Assembly: GCA_947503835.1 (NCBI GenBank)
Contig: CANNFM010000012.1
Span: 124,001 to 188,000 of the forward strand
Length of the DNA: 64,000 nt
Origin: an uncultured Aquimarina sp.
GTDB lineage: Bacteria; Bacteroidota; Bacteroidia; Flavobacteriales; Flavobacteriaceae
Reading direction: 5' to 3'
Each line of letters opens with the position of its first letter. Position 1 is the stretch's first letter. Below are positions 1 to 9,928 of the stretch, in pieces. A program made the position numbers and the translations under genes. A model generated the notes under the pieces. That model searched no databases, had not been told where the DNA came from, and was given only the letters and a program-made list of their open reading frames with translations.

Positions 1-2
1 GG

Positions 3-2780
3 AGAGACCAACCCAGTGATAAAGCATTAACAGAGGTAATTGTAAAAGATAAAAATGGAAAAATTATAAAAGGATTTCGATTGAAATACGAGTATTTTTC
101 ATCAAATACGAATTGTAATCAACCGTATTGTTTAAGATTAAAGCTTAAATCTATACAAGAGGTTAATAAAGAAAATGAAAGTTTACCTCCTTATTTATTT
201 TTCTATGATGAGACAAAATTACCAGAAATAGGTTCACTAAACGTAGATTATCTTGGGTATGCTAATGGTGTAAAAAGCTCTTACGATAACGACAGACATC
301 CTACTACTTTTATAGTTTCTCCCAGTATCTATTATTCATATGGTAAGGGAAGATTTAGCTTTTCACCTGTCAAAATTTTCAATGATAGCTACCTATTAGC
401 TACTAACGGAAGAAGTCTTGCTCCTAGTTTAAAATATACATCAGCAGGAACTTTAAACCGAATGAAAGAACCTACTGGGGCCGAACGATTTTATACCTAT
501 GAATTAAATACATTTTCTACCCCAACGGTAAAAAATGTAACTGCAGCCGGTTTACGACTAAAAAAACAACTCATTAAAGGTGAAAAAGGAGAAATAAAAT
601 CATTAGAAACCTATACGTATGAAGATGAGAATGGTAATTCTTCAGGGGTTTTGAATAATCTTCCTTTGTACGGAGATGTCAAAGTTACTAAAGATTATCG
701 TGATAATGCCCGTAATTACAATATTCGTAACGGCATTAGAGATGGAAAACTTTTCTTTAGAACCTATTCTTCTCCCAAGAACAAATTAAAATTGGTACAA
801 GGTAATACTATTGGATACTCTAGAATAATTATTAAAAATGGATTAGATAATGGTGTCCTAGAAAGAAATTATTATACTACAAATGATTATCCAATAGAAG
901 AGCCTAAATTATTAAGAAATGGAAGTAATATACTAAATTCTAGTGATCATGAATTGATAGATGCATATACAAATGGGGGGCATTTCCCATATTACAACAA
1001 TAATGATGTTTTATTAGGAAAAATGAGGCTAGAAAGAGCCTTTAACGATAATAATGAATTTGTAAGCCAAAAAAAGTTTCAATATCATTATGACCTAATA
1101 GAAGAAATGCAGCAGGAGATTACTATTTATAAATCTCAATTAGTACCTAGCTCTGTAAATGAAGCGGATTACGAAATGCAATTCAATCCTAAAATATTTT
1201 CTCATAGAAATTTACAACATGTAATTGAAGACAAAACAATATATCCTGATCATGATATAGAACAGGTAACCCATCTTTCTTATCTCGAACAATTTCCTTT
1301 TGTAAAAGAAAGTAAAACGATATTTAATACGAATCACAGTATCACTACAAGAAACTATTATGCTTTAGAAATAAATAATGCAAACGTATTAGGTAATATT
1401 CCACTCACATCAAATGAGATGGAGTCTATTGCATCATTAAATAGAAAACACCAAATAAACAGCCCAATACAAACTGAAAATTACAGAAATGACAAGCTCA
1501 CTAATATTCAGAGGACCAGTTTTGAGACATTTCAAAATAATAATACCCTCCCAGGATCTATAGCCTCTGCAAAAGATTCAAGACACTTAGAAAAACAAGT
1601 AGAATTTACAGCGTATAATGCTAAAGGAAATCTTGAAGAAGCTAGTAGAACCAATGGTTCTAAAATTAGATATGTTTGGGGGTACCATAAACAGTATATC
1701 ATTGCCAAAATAGAAGGGTATCAAGATGATTTTACACCTACCCAGATAAGCTTAATTGATAACGCGATTAACCTATCAAACTTAGATAATGATAGAACAG
1801 TAGACTATACTGGTAAAGAAGGAGCCTTAAGACAAGCACTTGATCAAATAAAACAGGGGTTTCCAAATGCTTTAGTAACCACCTCTACCTATGACCCATT
1901 GATAGGTGTCACTAGTATTACTGATGCCAGAGGAGAAACGATATATTATAACTATGATGATTATAATCGACTGGAGTTTATAAAAGATCATAACAATTAT
2001 GTGATCACTCAATATTGTTATAACTATAAAGGAGAAAAGAAAAAATGTAATGAAGGAAATGATGACAGTACTCCAGAAAATTTAATTGTTAACGTAGGTG
2101 ATTTCAAAGAATATATGATCCCTGTGCCGGCAAATTTTAACCTTTTTCCTTACTCCTGGCCAGAGATCGAAGGTCTATCAGCATTTAATTATGAAAATGA
2201 AAGTTTTCATCCTATGTTCTACAGACCAAGAGTCTCTCCACATCATCCTGGTGATTTTAACCCCCATCCTATAAGTGAATTAAATACAAGTTTTTATACA
2301 CTAGGGTATCGTTTTGATGGAGCTACAGGATACATCAAAGTTTTTAGAGATGGGTATGCTTTTTCAATAAGTAATTTAAAAAGTTTAGTAAACATTCCTG
2401 AATGTTCCCTTGGTACCGTTCAGAATAGAGTAGCACCAGACTGTGATGTAATACCTAATCCAAATAATGCCATAGAAAACCTAATATTGAAATGGTACAT
2501 TTTGGTTGATGGAGAAAAATACCCTCTGCTAAAGGCTCCAGAAATTACTACTGTATTTTTTGTTCCTCAATGTTTAGATAACAAAGTAGGTAAAATAGTT
2601 TGTGAAATCTTTAGAAAAAATGACCCTAACCCTTCTGAGCCCTATCGTGTTGTAGAAAGTACAGAAATTAATCTTTCTGCAGGATTTGAATCTCTAGACA
2701 ATAACGGACCTGATAATTGCGGGAGAATCGCAACAGGAATACTACCAAATTTAGATTATGATGTTTTCCAAAACAACTAA
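3..2780 (+). CDS. YD-repeat/RHS-type secreted protein, 5' end outside the window
   Basis: The reading frame is open from base 3 to the TAA at 2778-2780, so the gene starts upstream of the window and the TTG at 81 is only an internal codon. About 925 residues are visible. Residues such as TYDPLIGVTSITDARGE and YNYDDYNRLEFIKD (about 1890-2000) are YD/RHS-like repeats. The last 240 residues form a non-repetitive domain I do not recognise. The next gene is an RHS protein 4-10 bp downstream, so the two are probably co-transcribed and may form one large exported polymorphic assembly. Family placement is good; function is unknown. Confidence 0.75.
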   Translation, partial: RDQPSDKALTEVIVKDKNGKIIKGFRLKYEYFSSNTNCNQPYCLRLKLKSIQEVNKENESLPPYLFFYDETKLPEIGSLNVDYLGYANGVKSSYDNDRHPTTFIVSPSIYYSYGKGRFSFSPVKIFNDSYLLATNGRSLAPSLKYTSAGTLNRMKEPTGAERFYTYELNTFSTPTVKNVTAAGLRLKKQLIKGEKGEIKSLETYTYEDENGNSSGVLNNLPLYGDVKVTKDYRDNARNYNIRNGIRDGKLFFRTYSSPKNKLKLVQGNTIGYSRIIIKNGLDNGVLERNYYTTNDYPIEEPKLLRNGSNILNSSDHELIDAYTNGGHFPYYNNNDVLLGKMRLERAFNDNNEFVSQKKFQYHYDLIEEMQQEITIYKSQLVPSSVNEADYEMQFNPKIFSHRNLQHVIEDKTIYPDHDIEQVTHLSYLEQFPFVKESKTIFNTNHSITTRNYYALEINNANVLGNIPLTSNEMESIASLNRKHQINSPIQTENYRNDKLTNIQRTSFETFQNNNTLPGSIASAKDSRHLEKQVEFTAYNAKGNLEEASRTNGSKIRYVWGYHKQYIIAKIEGYQDDFTPTQISLIDNAINLSNLDNDRTVDYTGKEGALRQALDQIKQGFPNALVTTSTYDPLIGVTSITDARGETIYYNYDDYNRLEFIKDHNNYVITQYCYNYKGEKKKCNEGNDDSTPENLIVNVGDFKEYMIPVPANFNLFPYSWPEIEGLSAFNYENESFHPMFYRPRVSPHHPGDFNPHPISELNTSFYTLGYRFDGATGYIKVFRDGYAFSISNLKSLVNIPECSLGTVQNRVAPDCDVIPNPNNAIENLILKWYILVDGEKYPLLKAPEITTVFFVPQCLDNKVGKIVCEIFRKNDPNPSEPYRVVESTEINLSAGFESLDNNGPDNCGRIATGILPNLDYDVFQNN

Positions 2781-2784
2781 AAAA

Positions 2785-5700
2785 ATGATCATGAAATTAA
2801 AAATAAGCTTATTAATACTACTCATAACAACTATGGGGTTTTCTCAAATAGGAAATCCATTTGATGATATTCCGATTAATATTTCGGCAAAAGTTTTTGG
2901 AAACACAAATGTTTCTAAAGATCAAGTAGAAACATATGCTCTGGTAACAGAGGGCATTAATATATTCAATGGAAATTGGGTGGTAGAAGGTGGAGAAATA
3001 ATTACTTCAGACACTTTCGGTGTAACTATAAAATGGACCGGAGCAGGAAGTTCTGCAACCCAGAACGAATCTGTAAATTTAGGTAGTATAGGTTATAATG
3101 CTACTCAGCCCAATTTTCCTGTTACGGATTTATTGATATCCATTGAAGGTATTGTGGCTTCATCTTACGACGAGAATTATGTACATAATATTGTATATCA
3201 AGAGCCTTATAAAGAAAATGAACTAGCTAATGTTGCAAAGGACAAAAAAATAGAGAGTATTACCTATTACGATGCATTGGGTAGGCCTAAACAAACTTTA
3301 GAAATACAACATTCTCCCTCTAAAAAAGATATAGTTACGCATATCCAATATGACCTACAAGGTAGACAACCAAAAAAGTATTTACCTTTTGTGGCCAGTA
3401 GTAGTGAAGGAGCATTTTTGTTAGGTGATATATCAACCAAGACAAAAGTGTTTTACAAACAGCATTATCAAGAAGATTTTGAAACTCTAGCAATCCCCGA
3501 TGTCAACGCCTATAGTGAAGCTATGTATGATCAATCGCCTTTAAATAGAATCGTACAACAAACGGCGCCAGGAGCTGCCTGGAAAATGGGTAATGGGCAT
3601 GAGATAAAATACACATATAACACGAATACTACTGAAAACAAAGTGTATCATTTTATAGCAACCACTACTACTGATGGTGATATCTATAATACCAATTTAA
3701 ACTTAAGTACACTAAATAGTGGTATTTATGAAGCAGGAGAGCTATATAAAAACACTACAAAAGATGAGAATTGGGTTGCATCTGACGGGGTAAATCGTAC
3801 TACTGAAGAATTTACTGATGGAGAGGGTCGTATTGTACTAAAAAGAGCATACAATGATAGCAAAAAACATGACACTTATTATGTGTATGATGAGTATGGA
3901 AATATCTCCTTTGTGATTCCTCCAAAAGTAAATGTAGCAGATGGAATCTCTGATAGCGAACTTTCTGAACTTTGTTATCAATATAAATACGACAAAAGAA
4001 ATCGATTGGTAGAGAAAAAAGTACCAAGCAAAGGTAAGGAGTATATTATCTATGATCGTCTTGATCGTCCTGTACTTACTCAAGACACCAAGCAAAGTAG
4101 ACAAGCTCTTAAAGAATGGTTATTTACAAAATACGATGTATTAGGTAGAGTAGCATACACCGGGATTTTGTACGATAATGAGAATAGAGACAGAAAAACG
4201 ATGCAGTCTTTTTATGATACTAGTACTGCTCCATTATATGAAAATCGCTTAACTAGTCCTTTAAATTTAGGGGATATAGGTACTCAACTATATTATAGCA
4301 ATACTGCCCAACCTACTAGTATTCAGAATATTTTAACCATTAACTATTATGACAACTATAATTATGATTTAGCTGGTGCTACGAATCCTGTAACCATTTA
4401 TAATCAACCCATCACAGCCAATACAAAAGCATTAGCCACCGGAAGCAAAGTGCGTGTATTAGGAACCAAAAAATGGATCACTACAGTCAATTATTATGAT
4501 CAAAAAGGACGTTCAATTTATGGGTACACCTATAATGAATATCTGGGTACCACTAATACCATTAGTAATAAGCTAGATTTTACCGGTAAAATAATAGAAA
4601 GTACAACAAGCCATAAACGTTTTAATACCGCGTCAATTATTACCAAAGACAAATTTACCTATGATCATATAGGTCGATTGCTGACCCATAAACAAACCAT
4701 TAACAATCAACCCGAAGAACTTATTGTAAGCAATACCTATAATGAATTGGGAATTTTGGTTAAAAAAGTGATTGGAGGAAGTACTGATACCTCTTTACAG
4801 CAACCATATACAGATATAGTTAATGTAGAGATCACTGATACTGGAGAGATCAGAAAAAACTACACCGTAGAAACCTGGAATAGTGGTACTGTGACCAGAA
4901 AACGAATTGAAGGGGATGGAAAAGTATCATTCCGCGTACTACAAAACAACCAAGCAGTAATGGTTGGATTATCGTATAAAAATGTTAATAATCATCATAA
5001 CACTATAGATTATGCTATGTACTTACGATCAGATAGTAAGATAGGCATCTATGAAAAAGGTAAAAGTAAAGGTGTATATGGTACTTATTCTACTACCGAT
5101 ATATTAAGTATCGAACGAGTCGGAAACACCATTTACTACCAAAATAATGGGAGTACTTTTTACACCTCTACAATAGCTAGTTATGGCACCCTTATGGGAG
5201 ATGTCTGTATGTATCATAATCGTGCAGGGATCAAAGATTTTAAAATTGAAGGAGAGTTAAAAGAAGGATTGCAAACTATAAATTATGCCTATAATGTTAG
5301 AGGATGGTTAAAACAGATCAATAATCCTGATCAACATCTTACTGATGATTTGTTTGCACTTAAACTGTATTATAATAATCCTCCAGAAACGCCACAGGGA
5401 AGAAACCCATTATATAACGGTAATATCTCTGCTATCGCATCACGAACAGCATATGATAACATCAAAAGACGATACACCTTTGAGTATGATGCTTTAAACC
5501 GTCTTACCAAAGGGCTGCATAACTCGGGCAAATATAATGTACAAGACCTTAGGTATGATAAAAATGGTAATATCCTTGGGTTAACACGTAGTGGTTGGCA
5601 AAATACGAACAACTACAGTAACATGGATCGATTACAGTATAGTTATGATAGTGGAAATAAGCTCTTAAAAGTTACCGATAATGGTAATGACACCTACGGT

Positions 5701-6936
5701 TTTAAAGATGGTACCAATACTGGTGATGACTACATCTATGATGTAAATGGAAATATGAGGGTTGATCGTAATAAAGGAATTACCAATATCACATATAATC
5801 ATTTAAACTTACCCACAGTAGTCACTATTAATGGAAAGCATATCAGATATACCTATGACGCTACAGGTGTAAAATTGACCAAATCTGCAGATGGTAAATT
5901 TACCCATTATGATGGCGGATATGTCTATGAAGGACCAGAACTGCAATTCTTTAATCAACCTGAAGGGTATGTAGAACCTGTCATTGCGAGCGGTAGTGCG
6001 GCAATCTCATCCTTTAACTATATATACCAATACAAAGACCATCTCGATAATATACGCTTAAGTTATAGTGATAACAATAAAGATGGTGTCGTAACCAAAG
6101 ACGAAATACGAGAAGAAAATAATTATTACCCATTTGGATTAAAACATAAAGGGTATAATACTACTGTTAATGACAAACAGCATCTTTTTATGTATAATGC
6201 TGTTGAAATGCAAAAGGATTTGGGATTCAATTTATATACCACATTATTTAGACTTTATGATCCGGCAATTGGGAGGTTTCATCAAATCGACCCTTTAACC
6301 GACTTCATTAGTGGAATCACACCATATCAATTCGGGTTTAATAATCCTGTTTATTTTAATGATCCCGATGGTCTTTTATTTGGAAATAAAAATAAAAGAA
6401 TTGAGCGTAAAAGAAAAAGAAAATTGAGAAAACAATCTAAAAAAATTAAAAGAAACAGAAAGTGGCGCCCTCCTTTCAATAGAAAAAAAGAAAACATAAA
6501 ACCTCTTAAACCAATTCTGCCCAAAGTGGGAAAAAGCAAAATACCAGAATTTGATCCTATTCCTGTATTTGAAGAAGGTGATATTGAAGACTTAGACTTT
6601 AATCCTTTTGGAGGAAACTCTTCAAGTGTTATCGATTATAATCAATTAAATGATTTTTTAAGGCCAATTCGAGATTTTCTTAGACATAATTCAACTATGA
6701 CTATTAGTATCATTATTAATACCGAAATTAGTGAAGAGCATTTAGAAGGTATTATTAATATGGATGGAGGTACTAATAATGGCACTGCTAAAATTTTGAT
6801 TACCAAAAGAACAAAGGCCATTCGAGAAGCCTTGTTAAAATTAGGAGTAGACCTTAAACAAATTCGGTTTACGGATCCAAGTTTAGGAGCTGGATCTAGT
6901 GATCATAATATTAGTATAGGGTTTAAGAAAAAATAG
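2785..6936 (+). CDS. RHS repeat-associated core domain protein with DUF6443-like N-terminus and OmpA-like tail
   Basis: A signal peptide (MKLKISLLILLITTMGFSQ) starts at the ATG at 2791; 2785 and 2758 are in-frame alternatives, and 2785 avoids overlap with the previous stop. After it come a DUF6443-like segment (ITYYDALGRPKQT), many YD repeats, and the RHS core near residues 1110-1195 (YPFGLKHKGYN, RLYDPAIGRFHQIDPL, YFNDPDGL). The variable C-terminus has a Lys/Arg-rich linker followed by about 100 residues that look like an OmpA-type fold (FLRHNSTMTISIIINTE, KAIREALLKLGVDLKQIRF) rather than a recognisable toxin. It is probably exported and surface-attached. Two hairpins follow the stop. Confidence 0.85.
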   Translation: MIMKLKISLLILLITTMGFSQIGNPFDDIPINISAKVFGNTNVSKDQVETYALVTEGINIFNGNWVVEGGEIITSDTFGVTIKWTGAGSSATQNESVNLGSIGYNATQPNFPVTDLLISIEGIVASSYDENYVHNIVYQEPYKENELANVAKDKKIESITYYDALGRPKQTLEIQHSPSKKDIVTHIQYDLQGRQPKKYLPFVASSSEGAFLLGDISTKTKVFYKQHYQEDFETLAIPDVNAYSEAMYDQSPLNRIVQQTAPGAAWKMGNGHEIKYTYNTNTTENKVYHFIATTTTDGDIYNTNLNLSTLNSGIYEAGELYKNTTKDENWVASDGVNRTTEEFTDGEGRIVLKRAYNDSKKHDTYYVYDEYGNISFVIPPKVNVADGISDSELSELCYQYKYDKRNRLVEKKVPSKGKEYIIYDRLDRPVLTQDTKQSRQALKEWLFTKYDVLGRVAYTGILYDNENRDRKTMQSFYDTSTAPLYENRLTSPLNLGDIGTQLYYSNTAQPTSIQNILTINYYDNYNYDLAGATNPVTIYNQPITANTKALATGSKVRVLGTKKWITTVNYYDQKGRSIYGYTYNEYLGTTNTISNKLDFTGKIIESTTSHKRFNTASIITKDKFTYDHIGRLLTHKQTINNQPEELIVSNTYNELGILVKKVIGGSTDTSLQQPYTDIVNVEITDTGEIRKNYTVETWNSGTVTRKRIEGDGKVSFRVLQNNQAVMVGLSYKNVNNHHNTIDYAMYLRSDSKIGIYEKGKSKGVYGTYSTTDILSIERVGNTIYYQNNGSTFYTSTIASYGTLMGDVCMYHNRAGIKDFKIEGELKEGLQTINYAYNVRGWLKQINNPDQHLTDDLFALKLYYNNPPETPQGRNPLYNGNISAIASRTAYDNIKRRYTFEYDALNRLTKGLHNSGKYNVQDLRYDKNGNILGLTRSGWQNTNNYSNMDRLQYSYDSGNKLLKVTDNGNDTYGFKDGTNTGDDYIYDVNGNMRVDRNKGITNITYNHLNLPTVVTINGKHIRYTYDATGVKLTKSADGKFTHYDGGYVYEGPELQFFNQPEGYVEPVIASGSAAISSFNYIYQYKDHLDNIRLSYSDNNKDGVVTKDEIREENNYYPFGLKHKGYNTTVNDKQHLFMYNAVEMQKDLGFNLYTTLFRLYDPAIGRFHQIDPLTDFISGITPYQFGFNNPVYFNDPDGLLFGNKNKRIERKRKRKLRKQSKKIKRNRKWRPPFNRKKENIKPLKPILPKVGKSKIPEFDPIPVFEEGDIEDLDFNPFGGNSSSVIDYNQLNDFLRPIRDFLRHNSTMTISIIINTEISEEHLEGIINMDGGTNNGTAKILITKRTKAIREALLKLGVDLKQIRFTDPSLGAGSSDHNISIGFKKK

Positions 6937-6977
6937 GAAAACCCTATAACCCAGATTTTCTATCCAAGCTTATTCTA

Positions 6978-7024
6978 AACACAAAACCAGTTACAAGTAT
7001 ACATTTTGTAACTGGTTTTGTGTT
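6978..7024 (+). terminator. Perfect 19-bp stem hairpin after the RHS gene
   Basis: Arms 6978-6996 and 7006-7024 are exact reverse complements (core AACCAGTTACAA / TTGTAACTGGTT) around a 9-nt loop, with a T-rich 3' flank. It lies 41 bp after the RHS stop and is a likely rho-independent terminator. Confidence 0.75.
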
Positions 7025-7358
7025 TCCTCTATAAAATAAGGTAACATATATAGCAAACCAGATAGCTCGGAATTGCTAAGTAAAGGCGAAGTTTGCAACT
7101 TCGCAGCGTATTAAGTAAGGAGTTACAAAGACTAATCCTGATGGCAAGGATTTGCAATCCGAGTTCGCTCTAAAACAAAACCAGCTATAAGCGCAAACTT
7201 ATAGCTGGTTTTTTATTACAACATTTCTTCTTAGATAGACATTAAAACCAAATCTTAACATACCTTAAGATTATTATTACGATTAGGGAATAAATATTGA
7301 TGACAGGTATAGTAACAAAAATGCCCAACTAGTTAACAACTCCCTAAATTGAACTACG
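7025..7358. other. Intergenic region with small TGC-loop hairpins, no gene
   Basis: No supported gene lies between the terminator and the small ORF at 7359. Two short palindromes share a TGC loop: GCGAAGTT-TGC-AACTTCGC (7086-7104) and GGATT-TGC-AATCC (7148-7160). They may be remnants of a dispersed repeat. A second terminator-like hairpin is listed separately at 7177-7214. Confidence 0.5.
7177..7214 (+). terminator. Second terminator-like hairpin
   Basis: Arms AAAACCAGCTATAAG (7177-7191) and its exact complement (7198-7212) enclose a 6-nt loop and run into a T tract. Its sequence resembles the hairpin 200 bp upstream, as though the terminator had been duplicated and diverged. Confidence 0.7.
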
Positions 7359-7589
7359 ATGTTCTCATTTAAAAAAAACTCCAAAAAAACACTGGCCGAG
7401 ATCGATTCTTTGTATAACACGGTCATTTCGAAACTGCCTAATCCTAATCGCATCCATTACTGTGAATCATTAATCTATAGATCCAAAAAGGATGTATTAA
7501 GCACAAAATGCAGGATAAAAAGAAGAAAACTGAAACAACTTTTAAAAGCAGCTACAGATGAAATAAAAAAACTAGAAAGCAATTTTTAA
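7359..7589 (+). CDS. Small basic hypothetical protein (76 aa)
   Basis: The ATG-initiated ORF encodes a Lys/Arg-rich, probably helical protein with no signal peptide or membrane segment and no family I recognise. It sits alone between the RHS terminators and moeA. Its position after an RHS gene made me consider an immunity gene, but the two terminators separate it from the RHS transcript and nothing in the sequence supports that role. It could also be a chance ORF. Confidence 0.4.
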   Translation: MFSFKKNSKKTLAEIDSLYNTVISKLPNPNRIHYCESLIYRSKKDVLSTKCRIKRRKLKQLLKAATDEIKKLESNF

Positions 7590-7660
7590 TATATCTATAA
7601 TTCATAATAGCCAACATTTAAATATTCTAAAAAGAATCAATTTCTATTCTAAATTCATTT

Positions 7661-7668
7661 TATCTTTA
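7661..7668 (+). promoter_or_regulatory. Putative -7 box of moeA
   Basis: TATCTTTA matches TAnnTTTG at 7 of 8 positions and lies 21 bp before the moeA ATG. The same octamer occurs at 8964-8971 upstream of the modE-like gene. There is no TGAY-N4-RTCA box here, only an ATTCT-N4-AGAAT palindrome at 7624-7637. Confidence 0.4.
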
Positions 7669-7689
7669 CCTACATAACAAAATCAACTC

Positions 7690-8865
7690 ATGACATCTGT
7701 AGAGCAAGCTATTCAACTCGTAAATAAGTACACAAAACCCACAGAAAAAACTACTACTATTGCTGTATCAGCATCTATAGGTACTGTGTTAGCAAAAGAC
7801 ATCGTATCCCCTATCAATATGCCTCCATTTAGACAATCGGCTATGGATGGCTATGCTTTGGGTTCTGTAGAAGGGAAATCTTTTTCTTTGGTCGGTGAAG
7901 TACAAGCAGGTGATGATCGAGATCCAAATATTGCAAAAGGAGAAGCGATTCGAATTTTTACCGGGGCTCCTGTGCCTTCTAGTGCAAAAGCTGTTGTGAT
8001 GCAAGAAAAAGTCACCGTAGATAATAACACAGTTGTTTTGCAGGAAGTAGCTTCGCTAAATTCAAATATACGTCCCGAAGGGGAACAAATAAAAAAAGGT
8101 GAAGTCGCACTCACAAAAGGAACTGTGATTACACCCGCCGGGATAGGATATTTGGCAACTTTGGGGATTACTCATGTCGAAGTGTATCAAAAACCTTCGA
8201 TTGCCATTATTGCAACAGGAAACGAATTAGTCCCCCCAGGTCAATCCTTACAACACGGCCAGATTTATGAAAGTAATTCTGTAATGTTATCCACAGCACT
8301 TAATGCTTCAGGATTTACCCATATTGAATTTTATAAGGTTGAAGACGAATATAACGCAACCAAAACCATACTGGATAAAGCAATACAACAGTATGATGTT
8401 GTTCTAATTTCTGGCGGGATATCGGTAGGAGATTATGATTTTGCTGGTAAAGCACTTCGTGATATAGGAGTCGAAGAAATCTTTTATAAGGTGAAGCAAA
8501 AACCCGGAAAACCATTATTTTTCGCAAAAAAAGAGAGCACCACAATATTCGCTTTGCCCGGTAATCCAGCCTCATCATTAAGTTGTTTTTATATTTATGT
8601 AATCCCTGCATTGCTCAAAATCTCAGGATATGCAGCCTATGGTTTACAACGAAGTACTGCTATTTCTGATTGTACGTACATCAAAAAAGGAGAGCGAGCT
8701 GAGTTCTTAAAAGCAACCGTAAAAGACGAAAAAGTTACCATTTTAGATGGTCAGGCATCTTCGATGCTTCGTTCTTTTGCATTAGCTAATACAATCGTAT
8801 ATCTCCCAGAAGAAATCACCGAGGTTGCTCTGGGAGACACCCTACAGATCATTAATTTACCGTAA
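7690..8865 (+). CDS. moeA: Molybdopterin molybdenumtransferase MoeA
   Basis: The protein inserts molybdate into adenylylated molybdopterin to give active Moco in the cytoplasm. Its 391 residues match the usual MoeA length. Visible family motifs are RQSAMDGYAL near residue 45, FTGAPVPSSA near 96, GNELVPPG, the MoaB/MPT-binding SGGISVGDYDF near 240, and ALPGNPASS near 290, followed by the C-terminal domain IV. The gene has its own promoter and precedes the rest of the Moco operon. The product plausibly supplies the Nap nitrate reductase encoded about 33 kb downstream. Confidence 0.95.
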   Translation: MTSVEQAIQLVNKYTKPTEKTTTIAVSASIGTVLAKDIVSPINMPPFRQSAMDGYALGSVEGKSFSLVGEVQAGDDRDPNIAKGEAIRIFTGAPVPSSAKAVVMQEKVTVDNNTVVLQEVASLNSNIRPEGEQIKKGEVALTKGTVITPAGIGYLATLGITHVEVYQKPSIAIIATGNELVPPGQSLQHGQIYESNSVMLSTALNASGFTHIEFYKVEDEYNATKTILDKAIQQYDVVLISGGISVGDYDFAGKALRDIGVEEIFYKVKQKPGKPLFFAKKESTTIFALPGNPASSLSCFYIYVIPALLKISGYAAYGLQRSTAISDCTYIKKGERAEFLKATVKDEKVTILDGQASSMLRSFALANTIVYLPEEITEVALGDTLQIINLP

Positions 8866-8878
8866 AAACGGTAAAAGA

Positions 8879-8921
8879 TGATAATTATCATCAAAAAATC
8901 TAGCTTCAAAATCTTTATTTG
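8879..8921 (+). promoter_or_regulatory. CRP/FNR-type box 1 and -7 position, modE-moa operon
   Basis: The box TGATAATTATCA (8879-8890) lies inside a 16-bp perfect palindrome at 8877-8892. Its centre is 29.5 bp upstream of TTTATTTG (8914-8921), the same spacing as at the 13 other boxes. A second -7-like octamer, TATCTTTA, lies at 8964-8971. This suggests low-oxygen activation of Moco synthesis. Confidence 0.65.
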
Positions 8922-8988
8922 CTAAAATTTAGATAAAGAAAATTTAACCTAAAAAAATCGTTGTATCTTTAAAAACCAAACGGTTATC

Positions 8989-9324
8989 ATGGGCTATAAA
9001 ATTAAGAGTAGAATCTGGATAGAATCTGAAGATGCAGTTTTCTTAGGCGAAGGAAGAGTTCGTTTATTAAAAGCGATAGCAGAAACAGGATCATTGAGTA
9101 AAGCGGCAAGTCTTTTAAAAATGTCCTATAAAAAAGCATGGAATCTACTCGATAGTATGAACAAAACTGCTCAAGAACCTCTTGTTATTACATCAACAGG
9201 TGGAAAAGGCGGTGGCGGAGCCTCTCTAACAGTTTATGGAGAGAAAGTGATTAAAACCTTTGATACTATCAATCAAAAATGTTGGGAGTTTTTAGACAAT
9301 GAGCTACAACAAATTTCTCTATAA
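8989..9324 (+). CDS. ModE N-terminal-domain transcriptional regulator
   Basis: This 111-residue winged-helix protein matches the ModE/LysR-type DNA-binding domain: FLGEGRVRLLKAIAETGSLS, then AASLLKMSYKKAWNLLDSMN as the helix-turn-helix, and a Gly-rich wing (TGGKGGGGASLT). The C-terminal molbindin domains of full ModE are absent, so molybdate sensing, if any, would need a partner protein. It is the first gene of the Moco operon and probably regulates it or molybdate uptake. Confidence 0.85.
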   Translation: MGYKIKSRIWIESEDAVFLGEGRVRLLKAIAETGSLSKAASLLKMSYKKAWNLLDSMNKTAQEPLVITSTGGKGGGGASLTVYGEKVIKTFDTINQKCWEFLDNELQQISL

Positions 9325-9343
9325 AGCTTTTTTTATTTTTAAA

Positions 9344-9928
9344 ATGAATGAAGAAAAAAACATAACCGCAATTATACTCGCAGGAGGAAAAAGCTCAAGA
9401 ATGAAAAGCGAAAAAGGATTTGTACTACTCGATGGTAAGCCTTTTATTCAACATATCATCAAAGCTATTCAACCTATAGCATCAGAACTAATTATAGTGA
9501 GTAGTAATTCGGATTATGATGTATTCGGAATCAAAAGAGTTGAAGATATTATACCAGAATCTGGCCCCATAGCGGGATTGCATTCGGGGTTAACCCATTC
9601 AACAACAGAAAACAATTTGGTAGTAAGTTGTGATGTTCCATTGATTACTACTTCATTTTTAAAAAAGTTATTGCACCATGATAAAGAAGATCATGATATC
9701 ATTCAGTTTGAAGTCGAAGGAAAAACAATGCCGTTAATAGCCGTCTATAAAAAGAGATGTGCAAAAAAATGTCTAGAACTATTGACTAAAGGTGAAAAAC
9801 GATTACGCATGCTCGTACATGAACTACATGTAAAAACAATTCCTGTTTCAGAAAAAGAACAGTACCTGACCACTAATATTAATACTATCGAAGATTTAAA
9901 AGCAATTACTAATGCAATTGACCATTAA
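9344..9928 (+). CDS. mobA: Molybdenum cofactor guanylyltransferase MobA
   Basis: MobA links GMP to Mo-molybdopterin, giving the bis-MGD form used by NapA-type enzymes. The N-terminal nucleotide-binding signature IILAGGKSSRMKSEKGF starts at residue 9, and SCDVPLI gives the metal-binding Asp. I chose the ATG at 9344 because the longer frame from 9299 overlaps the previous gene and places a hydrophobic stretch before the Rossmann core. It overlaps moaD by 17 bp, which indicates translational coupling. Confidence 0.9.
   Translation: MNEEKNITAIILAGGKSSRMKSEKGFVLLDGKPFIQHIIKAIQPIASELIIVSSNSDYDVFGIKRVEDIIPESGPIAGLHSGLTHSTTENNLVVSCDVPLITTSFLKKLLHHDKEDHDIIQFEVEGKTMPLIAVYKKRCAKKCLELLTKGEKRLRMLVHELHVKTIPVSEKEQYLTTNINTIEDLKAITNAIDH

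Noticed and set aside
7359..7589. Immunity gene of the RHS protein
   Set aside because: Two terminator-like hairpins lie between them and there is no recognised immunity fold.
9299..9343. Longer start for mobA
   Set aside because: It overlaps the modE-like gene and adds residues not seen before the nucleotide-binding motif.
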